Source: Rhodospirillales bacterium (GTDB lineage: Bacteria > Pseudomonadota > Alphaproteobacteria > Micavibrionales > Micavibrionaceae). Taken from it: 64,000 nt of DNA. The notes under the pieces are model-generated. The model saw only the letters and a list, made by a program, of their open reading frames with translations, was not told the DNA's origin and ran no database searches. Of the stretch, positions 41,485 to 51,600 are shown in pieces. Position numbers and translations under genes: made by a program. The stretch spans positions 806,001-870,000 of the forward strand of contig CP060238.1 of the NCBI GenBank assembly GCA_023898765.1, written 5' to 3'. Within the stretch, counting starts at the first letter, position 1. The number at the start of each line of letters is the position of its first letter.

Positions 41485-43512
41485 ATGCCCAGCGTTTTAA
41501 CAAGACGATTTTCGAGGCCATGTGTCACAGGGCGATATGTCCGACGGAGATTTGGCCTTGTCGGGGGTGTCGGGCTTCTTTTGGCGGCGCTCCTTTACAC
41601 GCAGGCCGGGCGGGCGGACACGGTTCCTGTCCCTGCGCCGAAGCCGCGCGCTTCTGTGTCCTCCTTGTCTCGCGGCGCTATGCCGTTGCCGCCGGAAAAA
41701 CCTTCAAAGCCTTCCCTGCCTGCTTCCCTGCACGGCCTTTTTAAAGGGGGCGAACATACGCCCGTTCCGGGCCAAAAACCTCAAACAAAACCTCAAACAA
41801 AATCTCAAACAGGGATCAGGCTGTTTCACGGGCCTGTCGCGGATACGCTTTCCGGCGGGGATGCGGCGCTTTACAAAAAAATATTCGGGTATCAAAGGGC
41901 GGGGGAGATGGCGCAGGCCGCCGCGCTTGTGCCGGAACTCGGGAACGGTCTTTTGATGGGGCATGTGCTGGCGCAGCGTTATTTGCACCCGACCGGGTAC
42001 AGGGCGACGTTTCAGGAACTGAAAGACTGGCTCGATCTTTATACAGACCATCCGCAGGCGGAAAAAATTTACAAACTGGCGTTGATGCGCGCGCCCTCCG
42101 GCGCGGAAAAGTCGCTTCAAAAGCCGCAGGAGATCAGTCCTATCGGCGGAAATCTGGGTAAAATCGCCCCGCCCCGGAAAAAATATAAAAGCCGCAAACA
42201 CCGGAGTGCGGCGCAGGAGGCAGCCCTTTCGAAACTGTCCCATGCCATTCGGGTTCACGCGCAAAATGATGAACCGACGCAGGGGCTTCAACGTCTGGCC
42301 GAAGCGAAATATCTGGACAAGGTTGAATATGACGGTTTGCGGGCGGTGGTGGCGTCGGGTTTTTTATATGCGCGCAAAATCGACGAGGCGGAAAGGCATG
42401 CGCTGGCCTCTTTAGAACGGTCGGGGGAAAAAGTGCCGCAGGCCGGCTGGATATACGGTCTTGCGAACTGGGAGCAGGGGGATTTTACCGAGGCCGCCGC
42501 CGGGTTTGCAAGCGCGGCGTCCTCGCCTTACGCTTCGGGCTGGATGGTGTCGGCGGCGTCTTACTGGGCGGCGCGGTCCCATATGAAGGGCGGGAAGCAG
42601 AGAAAAGTAAGCCGCTGGCTCCGGAAGGCGGCGGCGCATCCGAGGACCTTTTACGGCCTGATTGCGCAGCGGGCTTTGGGCTATGACGCGGAATTTTCCT
42701 GGGATGTGCCGGACCTGACGGGCAAAAGGAAGGCGTATATTCTTTCTTTCCCGGCGGGAAAAAGAGCCGAGGCCCTGTTGCGCGCCGGACAGGTGGATAT
42801 GGCCGAAGCCGAACTGAACCGGCGCTCCATTGTTTCAACCGGGGAAAAGAAAAAAGCGCTGCTGGCTTATGCCGTTCAGAATGATCTGCCGGCTTTGACG
42901 CTGCGCCTTGGAAATACGGTTAGAAATTCGGAGGGAGAGCCGTATGCCGCCGCGCTTTACCCCTTCCTTCCGTGGGTTCCCGAAAGCGGATACAAGGTGG
43001 ACAAGGCGTTGATTCATGCGCTGGTGCGTCAGGAATCCCGTTTCAATATGTCGGCTAAAAATCCGAGCGGGGCGACGGGGCTGATGCAGCTTATGCCCGC
43101 GACCGCCGGCTATGTCGCCGGCACAAGCCTTTACGAGGATAAAGCCGGCATGGAGCGCTTGAGGGAGCCGCAGGTTAATCTTGAAATCGGCCAGACTTAC
43201 GTTAACAGGTTGCTGGATCACGGCGTGGTGGGGCGGGATCTTCTGCTTTTAACCATTGCCTATAATGCGGGGCCGGGCAAACTCTCGCGCTGGAAAAAAG
43301 AGCGGGCGGGCCTTTCCGATCCGCTTCTTTTTATCGAGAGCATTCCTTACACGGAAACGCGCGCGTTTGTGGAGCGTGTGCTGTCCAACTACTGGATTTA
43401 CCGGATGCGGTTTCAGCAGCCGACCCCTTCGCTGGATGCGGTGACTTCGGGCCGCTGGGCGCGTTATGCGGCGATGGATACGAATGAAGGCTTGCGTTAC
43501 GCTACGCGTTGA
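41485..43512 (+). CDS. Soluble lytic murein transglycosylase, Slt70-like
   Basis: The 675-residue protein has an N-terminal signal/anchor (GLVGGVGLLLAALLYTQAGR) and a proline-rich linker with a short PQTK repeat. A long alpha-superhelical U-domain follows (about 130-490). The catalytic SLT domain has the glutamate near residue 517 in LVRQESRFN, then SGATGLMQLMPATA and IAYNAGPGKLSRWKKE. It cleaves the MurNAc-GlcNAc bond in peptidoglycan with formation of 1,6-anhydro ends and acts in the periplasm. Length and layout match Slt70-type enzymes. It overlaps the convergent hisN by 11 bases. Confidence 0.92.
   Translation: MPSVLTRRFSRPCVTGRYVRRRFGLVGGVGLLLAALLYTQAGRADTVPVPAPKPRASVSSLSRGAMPLPPEKPSKPSLPASLHGLFKGGEHTPVPGQKPQTKPQTKSQTGIRLFHGPVADTLSGGDAALYKKIFGYQRAGEMAQAAALVPELGNGLLMGHVLAQRYLHPTGYRATFQELKDWLDLYTDHPQAEKIYKLALMRAPSGAEKSLQKPQEISPIGGNLGKIAPPRKKYKSRKHRSAAQEAALSKLSHAIRVHAQNDEPTQGLQRLAEAKYLDKVEYDGLRAVVASGFLYARKIDEAERHALASLERSGEKVPQAGWIYGLANWEQGDFTEAAAGFASAASSPYASGWMVSAASYWAARSHMKGGKQRKVSRWLRKAAAHPRTFYGLIAQRALGYDAEFSWDVPDLTGKRKAYILSFPAGKRAEALLRAGQVDMAEAELNRRSIVSTGEKKKALLAYAVQNDLPALTLRLGNTVRNSEGEPYAAALYPFLPWVPESGYKVDKALIHALVRQESRFNMSAKNPSGATGLMQLMPATAGYVAGTSLYEDKAGMERLREPQVNLEIGQTYVNRLLDHGVVGRDLLLLTIAYNAGPGKLSRWKKERAGLSDPLLFIESIPYTETRAFVERVLSNYWIYRMRFQQPTPSLDAVTSGRWARYAAMDTNEGLRYATR
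41779..41814 (+). repeat. Three 12-base tandem repeats inside slt
   Basis: Units of CCTCAAACAAAA (two exact, then a variant TCTCAAACAGGG) encode a KPQTKPQTKSQT linker segment. Replication slippage here would change linker length in 4-residue steps without a frameshift. Confidence 0.8.
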
Positions 43513-44263
43513 GCAGTTTAAGCATGTCTTTCTTGAGACGCTGATCTCCCAGAGCAAGAACCCTTGATTTTTCTTTGGGGCTCGTCAATGTCAGCGGCGC
43601 GCCGTTCCAATCGCACATCAGGCCGCCCGCGCCTTCGATGATGGGGGGCATGGCTGCGTAGTCGTAGGGGCCCATATCGCTTTCCGCAACGGCGTCCAGA
43701 AAGCCGCTGGCTAGAAGGCCGTAAGCGTAGCCGTCTTTTCCCCAGACGAAAGACTTGCATGCTTTCTCCAGTGTCGCGCCGCGGTCTTTAAACATGACCG
43801 GTGTGGTCGCAGACGCAAAAGCTTCGCCAATGGACGCGCAGGGACGTGTTTGGATATCACGTCCGTTAAGGGTTGTTTTTTGTCCTTTTACGCCCAGCCA
43901 GCGCTCCTTTGATATCGGCTGGTCGATAAGGCCCAGCAGGGGCGTGTCGTCTTTCCACAGGGAGATCAGGGTGGTGAAGGTAGGGCAACCGACGGCGAAT
44001 TTTGTGGTGCCGTCAACCGGGTCGAAAATCCATATGTAGCCGCTCTGGCCTTCTCTGGAATCGTATTCCTCGCCCAGAATGCCGTCTTCGGGCCGCTGCC
44101 GTTCGATGATGTCACGCAGGGCGCGCTCTACGGCCCGGTCTGCAATTGTCACCGGCGTTTCGTCGGCCTTGGTTTCCACATCAAAGCTTGTGCGGAAATG
44201 TCGGTGGATAATTTCTCCGGCCTCATCCGCCATATAGTTGGCGAGGTTAATAAATTCTTGCAT
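43502..44263 (-). CDS. hisN: Histidinol-phosphatase, inositol-monophosphatase fold
   Basis: The 253-residue protein carries the IMPase metal motifs ILGEEYDS, IWIFDPVDGTTKFAVG and MGPYDYAAMPPIIEGAGG. The stretch GCPTFTTLISLWKDDTPLLGLIDQPI is typical of the HisN group, which removes phosphate from L-histidinol phosphate in histidine synthesis. Paralogue CysQ at 6.1 kb differs at these blocks. No other his gene is nearby, so the name rests on sequence alone. Confidence 0.85.
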   Translation of the reverse strand: MQEFINLANYMADEAGEIIHRHFRTSFDVETKADETPVTIADRAVERALRDIIERQRPEDGILGEEYDSREGQSGYIWIFDPVDGTTKFAVGCPTFTTLISLWKDDTPLLGLIDQPISKERWLGVKGQKTTLNGRDIQTRPCASIGEAFASATTPVMFKDRGATLEKACKSFVWGKDGYAYGLLASGFLDAVAESDMGPYDYAAMPPIIEGAGGLMCDWNGAPLTLTSPKEKSRVLALGDQRLKKDMLKLLNA

Positions 44264-44321
44264 ATTCGCGGCCTTTGCGGATTAATATGGACTTCTTTAA
44301 ATACACATAAAGCACAAAATT

Positions 44322-46985
44322 ATGAAAACGGTCAATGACATTCGGACAGAATTTTTAGGGTTCTTTGAGAAAAACGGCCACAGGCGCGTCGATTCCTCGC
44401 CTTTGGTGCCGCAGAACGATCCGACGCTGATGTTCGTCAATTCGGGCATGGTCCAGTTCAAGAATGTTTTTACGGGTGTGGAAACGCGGCCCTACACGCG
44501 CGCCACGACGGCGCAGAAATCCGTGCGGGCGGGCGGAAAGCATAACGATTTGGATAATGTCGGCTATACCGCGCGCCATCATACGTTTTTCGAGATGCTG
44601 GGGAATTTTTCCTTTGGCGATTATTTCAAGGAAGAAGCGATTTCCTTCGCCTGGGAGCTGGTGAACAAGAATTTCGGTATGCCCAAAGACAGGCTTTTGG
44701 TAACGGTGCATTCCACGGATGAGGAGGCCGCAGGGCTGTGGAAGAAAATCGCCGGATTTCCCGACGATAAAATTATCCGCATTCCCACGGATGACAATTT
44801 CTGGCAGATGGGGGATACGGGCCCTTGCGGTCCGTGCAGCGAGATTTTTTACGATCAGGGTGAGGCGCTGGAAGGTGGCCCTCCCGGTTCTCCTGATGAA
44901 GATGGCGACCGGTTCCTTGAGTTCTGGAATCTTGTGTTTATGCAGTTTGAACAGGAGCCGGGGGAAGATGGAAAGCCCGTTCGCAAGCCTTTGCCGAAAC
45001 CTTCCATCGATACGGGGATGGGGCTGGAGCGCATGGCGGCCCTCATGCAGGGCAAGCTGTCCAATTACGATATCGACCTTTTGCGCTCTATTATCGAACA
45101 CAGCGCCGACCTGACGGGCGTGGACCCGGACGGGCCGCAGGCCGCTTCCCACCGGGTGATTGCAGACCATTTGCGCTGCTCGGCCTTTTTGCTGGCGGAC
45201 GGGGTGATGCCCTCCAACGAAGGGCGGGGGTACGTCCTGCGCCGGATTATGCGCCGCGGGATGCGCCATGCGCATCTTCTGGGCGCACAGGACCCGTTGA
45301 TGTACCGCTTGTTCCCAACGCTTATGTCGATGATGGGAGACGCTTATCCTGAACTGAAGCGCGCGGAATCGATGGTTACCGATACGCTTAAGAATGAAGA
45401 AACCCGGTTTAAGAAAACATTGGATCGCGGGTTAAAAATTCTGGATGAGGAGTCGGAAAAACTTGGCGAAGGCCAAACACTTTCCGGCGACGTGGCCTTT
45501 AAGCTCTATGACACATACGGCTTCCCGCTCGATTTGACGCAGGACGCCCTGAAAGTCAAAAAGATTTCCGTTGATATGGACGGCTTTAACGCCTGCATGG
45601 AAGAGCAGAAAAAAGCGGCCCGCGCCGCATGGTCCGGCTCCGGCGATGCGGGCACGGAAAAGCTCTGGTTCGATCTGCTGGAGGAATGCGGCCCGACCGA
45701 ATTTCTGGGATATGAAAGCACGAAGGCGCAAGGGCAGGTGCTGGCGATTGTCAAAGACGGCCAGCGCGTGGACGCATTGAAAGAAGGCGAGGAAGGCATG
45801 GTTATTACCAACCAGACTCCTTTTTACGGCGAAAGCGGCGGGCAGGTCGGGGATACCGGCGCACTCTCGGCGGAAGGGGGGGCGCTGGCCGTCACCGACA
45901 CCAAAAAGATGCTCGGAAAACTCTTTTTGCATCAGGCGAAATGCAACAAGGGCGCGCTCAATGTCGGCGATACGGTGGAAATGCAGGTGGACGAAGCCCG
46001 GCGCGACGCCATCCGTGCCAATCACTCTGCCACACACCTTATGCATGAAGCTTTGCAACAGGTGCTGGGCGATCACGTGGCGCAAAAAGGAAGCCTGCAG
46101 GACGGAGAGCGCACACGCTTCGATATTTCCCATCCCAATGCGATCACGCCGGAAGAAATCCGCCGCGTCGAGGAAATCGTGAATGATGAAATCCGGGCCA
46201 ACACGGAAATCATCACCCGCATCATGCCCATTGATGACGCGCGGGCCATGGGGGCGGCGGCCCTGTTCGGGGAGAAATATGATGATGAAGTGCGCGTTTT
46301 GTTTATGGGGCGTGAAAAAGAGGCCGAAGGCAAACCTTTCTCTATCGAGCTTTGCGGCGGCACGCACGCCAGGCGCACGGGCGATATCGGCCTGTTTAAA
46401 ATCATATCCGAAAGCGCGCTGGCCGCCGGTATTCGCCGGATAGAGGCGCTGACGGGCGAAGGGGCCCTGCGTTATTTCGAGCAGCAGGATCATCTTTTGC
46501 GGGCGGTCTCGCAGGCATTGAAGGTGCCTGCAAGCGAGGTCGGGCAGCGGGTGGAGTCTTTGCTGAAAGAAAAAAAGAAACTGGAGCAGGACGTTTCCAA
46601 CCTGCGCCGGGAACTGGCGACGGGCGGCAGCGGCGGGTCCTCGAATGACGGCATAAAAGATATCGGCGGGATTAAATTTATCTCCAGGGTCCTGCCGGAT
46701 TTTCCGGCCAAGGATCTTAAACCCATGGCGGACGACTTGAAAAACAAGGTCGGATCCGGCGTGGTGGTCCTGATCGCGACGAGCGAGGGGAAAGCCTCTA
46801 TCGTGGTCGGGGTTACGAAGGATTTGACGGACAAATTCAGCGCGGTGGATCTGGTCAAGGCCGGCGCGGAAGCGATGGGCGGCAAGGGCGGGGGCGGACG
46901 TCCCGATATGGCGCAGGCGGGCGGCCCGAACGGCAGCGCGGCAAACGATGCGGCGCAGGCAGTTGAAAGAGCCATATCCGCCTGA
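44322..46985 (+). CDS. alaS: Alanyl-tRNA synthetase
   Basis: The 887-residue enzyme has full AlaRS length. The catalytic domain begins VNDIRTEFLGFFEKNGHRRV and includes FVNSGMVQFKNVFTG and MGDTGPCGPCSEIFYD. The editing domain has the zinc ligands HSATHLMHEAL and CGGTHARRTGDIG. The C-terminal coiled coil and the C-Ala domain end with GKGGGGRPDMAQAGG. It charges tRNA-Ala and hydrolyses mischarged Ser/Gly-tRNA-Ala. An intergenic region with a repeat element follows. Confidence 0.98.
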   Translation: MKTVNDIRTEFLGFFEKNGHRRVDSSPLVPQNDPTLMFVNSGMVQFKNVFTGVETRPYTRATTAQKSVRAGGKHNDLDNVGYTARHHTFFEMLGNFSFGDYFKEEAISFAWELVNKNFGMPKDRLLVTVHSTDEEAAGLWKKIAGFPDDKIIRIPTDDNFWQMGDTGPCGPCSEIFYDQGEALEGGPPGSPDEDGDRFLEFWNLVFMQFEQEPGEDGKPVRKPLPKPSIDTGMGLERMAALMQGKLSNYDIDLLRSIIEHSADLTGVDPDGPQAASHRVIADHLRCSAFLLADGVMPSNEGRGYVLRRIMRRGMRHAHLLGAQDPLMYRLFPTLMSMMGDAYPELKRAESMVTDTLKNEETRFKKTLDRGLKILDEESEKLGEGQTLSGDVAFKLYDTYGFPLDLTQDALKVKKISVDMDGFNACMEEQKKAARAAWSGSGDAGTEKLWFDLLEECGPTEFLGYESTKAQGQVLAIVKDGQRVDALKEGEEGMVITNQTPFYGESGGQVGDTGALSAEGGALAVTDTKKMLGKLFLHQAKCNKGALNVGDTVEMQVDEARRDAIRANHSATHLMHEALQQVLGDHVAQKGSLQDGERTRFDISHPNAITPEEIRRVEEIVNDEIRANTEIITRIMPIDDARAMGAAALFGEKYDDEVRVLFMGREKEAEGKPFSIELCGGTHARRTGDIGLFKIISESALAAGIRRIEALTGEGALRYFEQQDHLLRAVSQALKVPASEVGQRVESLLKEKKKLEQDVSNLRRELATGGSGGSSNDGIKDIGGIKFISRVLPDFPAKDLKPMADDLKNKVGSGVVVLIATSEGKASIVVGVTKDLTDKFSAVDLVKAGAEAMGGKGGGGRPDMAQAGGPNGSAANDAAQAVERAISA

Positions 46986-47005
46986 TTCTTGGTATTCCTC
47001 AATTT

Positions 47006-47239
47006 CGTCATTGCGAGGAGGCCAAAAGGCTGAGCTGCCTTCGCCGAAGCGAATCTCTGGCTTCGCCCAGGCAGGTGCGGCAGTCCAAAAAGCCCCCCTT
47101 TTTTGTCATCCCGAGCGTAGCGCCGTCAGGCGCGCAGTCGAAGGATCTTTGACGGTAGATATATACAAGATCCCTCGACTTCACTCGGGATGACATTAAA
47201 CCGGTTCTGCTTCGCTCCCGTTGGTCGCTCGTAATGACG
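47006..47239. repeat. Nested inverted-repeat element after alaS
   Basis: The 397-base gap after alaS holds no credible gene. An outer inverted repeat has arms CGTCATTGCGAG (47006-47017) and CTCGTAATGACG (47228-47239). Inside it lies a second pair, GTCATCCCGAG (47105-47115) and CTCGGGATGAC (47184-47194), with further pairing of GTCGAAGGATCTT (47137-47149) to AAGATCCCTCGAC (47167-47179). Such GTCATTGCGAG/GTCATCCCGAG palindromic elements occur, from memory, in many unrelated genomes. The transcript would form a large hairpin. No transposase is encoded. Confidence 0.75.
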
Positions 47240-47310
47240 GGAAACAAGTCATTTTCAGAAAAAGAGTGGCAATAAGCCACCTGATTTTTCTTTCATGGAT
47301 CCGGTTTCTC

Positions 47311-47340
47311 TTGACATAACCTTTTCGAGGGGCGTATGCC
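47311..47340 (+). promoter_or_regulatory. Possible promoter of small secreted-protein gene
   Basis: TTGACA (47311-47316) is followed after 17-18 bases by GTATGC or TATGCC. The gene begins 43 bases after the end of the box. The -35 is perfect and the -10 is weak. Confidence 0.4.
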
Positions 47341-47382
47341 CTTTTCGAAGACGGTTCATGTTCAAAAAAAAGGGTGTGAAAA

Positions 47383-47661
47383 ATGAAAAAGATATTTACA
47401 AAAGCGGCCGTTAATAAAGCGGCAAGGGCACTGACGGCGGGGTTTTTATTGGTTAGCTCTCCGCTTTCTCATGCGGAAGAGGGGCATAAAAAAACAGGTC
47501 ATGAAAACGTGGGTCAGGGTGTGTTGGTGACTCTCGGCACGGCTGTGGGGATCGCAGGGGGGCTCATTGGGGGGCTTGTTGTCTGGGGAAGAAAACACGA
47601 TAAGGAAAATGCCAAAATTCCGCGTCCTAACGGTCCTGCCGGCCCCCGTCACGGCGGTTAA
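47383..47661 (+). CDS. Small exported glycine-rich membrane protein, unknown
   Basis: The 92-residue protein has AAGGG nine bases before the ATG. A signal peptide is visible (about 1-31, ending SPLSHAEEG). A histidine/lysine patch follows (EEGHKKTGHE), then one glycine-rich membrane segment (GTAVGIAGGLIGGLVVWGRK) and a basic, proline/glycine tail ending RHGG. I do not recognise the family. The glycine-zipper pattern could let it self-associate in a membrane. It stands alone between a repeat element and a terminator hairpin. Confidence 0.6.
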   Translation: MKKIFTKAAVNKAARALTAGFLLVSSPLSHAEEGHKKTGHENVGQGVLVTLGTAVGIAGGLIGGLVVWGRKHDKENAKIPRPNGPAGPRHGG

Positions 47662-47689
47662 GGCTCCATTCGTTTGTATTTACCCCAAA

Positions 47690-47726
47690 AAAGCAAACGG
47701 GGAAGCTTTGCAGAAAGCTTCCCCGT
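47690..47726 (-). terminator. Rho-independent terminator of small gene 47755-47970
   Basis: A perfect 13-base stem (47697-47709 with 47714-47726) has a four-base GCAG loop. Read on the minus strand, TTTGCTTTTTT follows the stem, which is the expected U-tract. It lies 28 bases after the stop of the minus-strand small gene. It could also slow transcription from the plus-strand gene that ends at 47661, but no U-tract follows in that direction. Confidence 0.8.
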
Positions 47727-47754
47727 GGAGCGTGTTTAAATCTTAACAGTCAAA

Positions 47755-47970
47755 CTAGATAGTAGGCTGAGAGGTCGGGCGGTGGCCACAGAATCTTTTA
47801 TCCTGAGTTTGAAACCCTTTAAAGCCGGGGTTGCAGACAGTAGGGGCTGCATCTGCACCGGATACTTCATGCGGGGCCCTAAAGTGGTTAGCCAGCAGTT
47901 GTTGAGCGTTAATAGGTTGCGGGTCTCCATATCCTGAACCGCCTTGTCTTCCGTATGTATCTGTAGCCAT
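47755..47970 (-). CDS. Small soluble protein of unknown function
   Basis: The 71-residue protein has a strong ribosome site (GGAGGG nine bases before the ATG) and a good terminator after the stop, so it is likely to be expressed. The sequence is polar, starting MATDTYGRQGGSGYGDPQP, with two cysteines (VCNPGF, RFCGHRP), no signal peptide and no membrane segment. An overlapping ORF in another frame lacks these signals and is not favoured. I recognise no family. Confidence 0.6.
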   Translation of the reverse strand: MATDTYGRQGGSGYGDPQPINAQQLLANHFRAPHEVSGADAAPTVCNPGFKGFQTQDKRFCGHRPTSQPTI

Positions 47971-48066
47971 TTCTTTTTCCCTCCGCAGTAAAACTTTAAT
48001 TCCGTTACGTTAACAAAAAATCCAAAGAGCTGGCAAGGAAGAAAGTATATTTCCTAAAGGCCGTCT

Positions 48067-48096
48067 TTGTGATTTCAGAAGTTATACTATTATAAT
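48067..48096 (+). promoter_or_regulatory. Possible promoter for ndk
   Basis: TTGTGA (48067-48072) and a perfect TATAAT (48091-48096) are 18 bases apart in the AT-rich gap ahead of ndk. This would leave a leader of about 105 bases. Confidence 0.45.
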
Positions 48097-48207
48097 TATG
48101 GAAAGTCAAGAGGGTTTTTAAGAAATTTTTAATATTTTAGAGGCTTGCCCTGAAAGAGCCCGCCCGATATAAAGCCTCACGACAGAAAATCAGAAGGAAT
48201 TCAAGTG

Positions 48208-48630
48208 ATGACCATAGAGCGTACCTTTTCTATCCTGAAACCCGATGCCACGCGGCGGAACCTGACGGGGGCGATCAATGCGAAGCTGGAGGCGGCAGGG
48301 CTGCGGATTGTGGCGCAGAAGCGCATTCATATGACCAAAGCGCAGGCGGAAGGCTTTTACGCCGTCCATAAAGACCGGCCTTTCTTTGGCGAACTGGTGG
48401 ACTTCATGATTTCCGAGCCCGTGGTGGTGCAGGTTCTGGAAGGGGAAAACGCTGTGGCCAGAAACCGCGAGGTGATGGGCGCGACCAATCCGGAAGAAGC
48501 TGCGGCCGGCACCATCCGGAAAGAATTCGCCCTGAGTATCGGCGAAAATTCCGTGCACGGGTCCGACAGTGCGGAAAATGCCAAAATTGAAATCGAATAT
48601 TTCTTTCCGGAAGGCGAAATCGTCGGGTAG
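48208..48630 (+). CDS. ndk: Nucleoside diphosphate kinase
   Basis: The 140-residue protein starts TIERTFSILKPDATRRN. It has the catalytic histidine in ENSVHGSDSAENA and ends in the EIEYFFPEGEIV typical of Ndk. It equilibrates nucleoside di- and triphosphates. AGAAGGA lies nine bases before the ATG; a GTG three bases earlier is also possible. It is convergent with the hybrid kinase, 12 bases away. Confidence 0.97.
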   Translation: MTIERTFSILKPDATRRNLTGAINAKLEAAGLRIVAQKRIHMTKAQAEGFYAVHKDRPFFGELVDFMISEPVVVQVLEGENAVARNREVMGATNPEEAAAGTIRKEFALSIGENSVHGSDSAENAKIEIEYFFPEGEIVG

Positions 48631-48642
48631 GGGCTTTCGTCT

Positions 48643-51600
48643 TTAAGCGCGCATCCAGCTTTTAAGGGCTTCTTTGGCGCGCAGGCTGGCGTCCGGCAGG
48701 CTGGAAATCAGTTCGTTCAGGTCTTCTTGCGGCGGCGCGGCGTCAGGCGGACTTCCTTTGGCGATTTTTTCGGCGTTTTCCGCCATCGTGCTGATTTCCG
48801 AAAGGCCGAAATTTCCGGCCATCCCTTTCAGGTCATGCGCGCGGGCGGCGATTTCGTTCATATCTTTTTCTTTTGAGGCGTTCACAAGGGCCTCGACAAT
48901 TTCCTGCGTTTTCACGATCAATCCGTCCAGCAGTTCCTGCAACTGTGTCTCTCCAAGATTGTTTCTCAGGACGCCAAGCATTTCGGCGTCGAAAATACCG
49001 GATTCGGATGTGATGTCTTTCGTTTCCTCTGCGGGGGCACCAGGGGAGGGGGCGACGTGCGGTCTGGAGGACATCACGGCTTTTTCCAGTTTTGCGGGGT
49101 CGATCGGTTTGGCGACATAGCCGTCCATTCCCGCCTGATAAAAGCGTTCGATATCTTCCTGCAAAACATTCCCGCTGAGGGCAATGACGGGCAGGCTCGC
49201 TTTCCGGACGTCTTCCATCTGGCGGATGACCATCGTGGCTTCGTCCCCTTTCATGTTCGGGAGCTGGATGTCCATTAAAACCACATCGTAGGTGCCCGTT
49301 TTTATCATCTCTATGGCCTGTTCGGCGCTTTGCGCCGTTTCGGCGCTGCAGTTCATTTTGTCCAGAAAGCCTAAAATGACCTTTTTGTTGATTTCGTTAT
49401 CGTCAACGACCAGGACATGTTTTGCGTCCAATGGGGCGGCAGCGGCCGGGGGAGGAGATTCCTGCGTTTCGGAAGATTCCGTTTCCCCCTCCTCTTTGGC
49501 TCTTTCCATTTGAAGGGTGAAGAAAAAGGTGCTGCCGTGTCCTTCTTCACTGCTCACACGGATGACGCTGCCCATGGCCTCGATTAAACCTTTGCAGATG
49601 GCGAGCCCCAGACCGGTGCCGCCGAATTTTCGGGAGATGCTGGAATCGGCCTGTGCAAAAGGCGTAAAGAGATACTCCTGCACGTCCTGCGCAATGCCGA
49701 TCCCGCTGTCATGGACGGCGTAATAAATATTGTAATCCTTGTCCGTTTCCCCTTTTTCCGCGCGCAGATGGAGGGTTACATCCCCTTCAGAGGTAAACTT
49801 GATGGCGTTGCTTGTCAGGTTCAGGAGGATCTGGCGCAGCCTGTTCGGATCTCCCATGACATAGCGGGGGACGCTGTCCTCGATATTCACTTTCAGCCCG
49901 ACATTCTTCTGGGCGGCATGGCCGGACATCAGTCTGGCGATCCCCTGGATAAGACGCGGCAGGTCGAACGAGATATATTCCAGGTCCATTTTGCCGCGTT
50001 CGATTTTTTCAAAATCCAGAATATCGTTCAGAAGCGTCAGCATGGCGTCGCCGGAATCCTGAATGGTCATGACATAGTCTTTTTGTTCCTTGCTCAGATT
50101 TCCGTCGAGCAACAGGCGGACCATGCCCATGATGCCGGTCATGGGCGTGCGGATTTCATGGCTCACAACGGCCAGAAACGCGGATTTGGCGCGGTTGGCT
50201 TCATCGGCGGCCGTTTTTGCGACCCGCATTTCCTCTGTCCTGCGGGCTTCCCTTTCCCGCATCTGGGCCAGAAGCTGGCGCTCTTTTTCGATCACCTTGA
50301 GCAGGCGGTTTTGTTCTGCGGATTCTTTTGTATGGCGCAGACGGACAAGGGAGAGGGTTTCCTTGTTTTCCTGTGCTTTTTCTTCGAAGAGGATGTCCTG
50401 CTGGCGTTCGATTCTTTTCAGCGTCGCGGAAATGAAAAAGATGGCCTGCGGGAAGAGCATGATCCAGAAGGCGTTGACGGTAATGCCGGACAAAGAGAGG
50501 AATCCCGACAACGCGGCGGCGGAGATGATAATGCCGGCGAGAAGGAACAGCCACGCCCATATCAGGGGATAGGCTTCGTCTTTCCGGATTTGCGCCTGCG
50601 CAAAGCACAGGAGCGGCAGAACGGTAAAGGTAAAAACGATGGGGCCGTAAAAAAGGGCTGTTTTTATGAGGGGGTTCGTTTCCAGCGGGAGAAGTCCCGC
50701 CGTGCCGCAGACAAAGACAAGAAGGGCCAGCCCGTTCAGGGTATATCTTTCGGTGTAATCATATTTTCGGATATCGAGAAAGACTTTCGTCAGGCCGACG
50801 GAGCCGACCGCCAAAAGCCCCATCAGCAAAGGCAGGATTTCTCCGCGAAGGGGCAGGAGGCTGAAGACGCTGACATTGTTCCAGTGGAAGAGCAAAACCA
50901 GAACGGCGTAATAGACGGAAAAAGGCAGGTAGTTCCAGGATCTTTTCGACAGGCAAACAGAGAGAAAGAAAAACGCCATGCCCGCGAGGAACATCATCAG
51001 GATATTTAAATCCCCCAGAAGATTCTCGCCCTGCAGAATCGAAAAATCGCGGGTCTGGATTTGGAGGTTTAACGTCAGCGGGACGCCGCTCGTGGACTGG
51101 AGCGGCATAATCAGAATGACCTCCTGATCTTTTTCCAGCGTTAAGGGAATCGTTTTGTCGAGCCGTTTTGTGATCGGGGTTAAAACGCCTTCTTTGGTAT
51201 CCGCAGCGGAGACGAGAGGCTGGGGGATATAGCTGTATATATCTATTTTATCCAGAAACCCGTAGCGCCCTTCCAGCGTGCTGCCGAAATTCAAAAGCCA
51301 GTCTGTTTCGGAAGAGGTGTTGTGCAGTTTGAACACAAGCCATTTTTTTTCGCCCAGATATCCCAGATCAATAATGTCCCGGGTGTTTCGCTGGGAGAGG
51401 GACAGGTTTTTGGCTTTTTCGAGAATTTCCTGCGCGGTAAATTTCTCGTCCGGATCGGGGATCAGATACGTATAGGCCCCCAGGAAATAGTGACTTTCGC
51501 TATCGCCCAGAATAAGGGGTATGTGGTCATCAAATTCATATGTCTGGGCTTTGGCGGCAAACGGCAGGAAAAAGCACAAAACCGCCAGCGCTGCAAAAAG

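Noticed and set aside
46986..47382. Small frames within the alaS downstream gap
   Set aside because: They read through the inverted-repeat arms, lack ribosome sites and show no protein-like composition.
47736..47930. Overlapping 64-codon minus-strand frame near 47.8 kb
   Set aside because: The other frame (47755-47970) has GGAGGG before its ATG; this one has no ribosome site.
49711..51009. 432-codon plus-strand frame opposite the hybrid kinase
   Set aside because: The minus-strand kinase has every expected domain in order; the antisense translation is repetitive H/Q/G-rich sequence.
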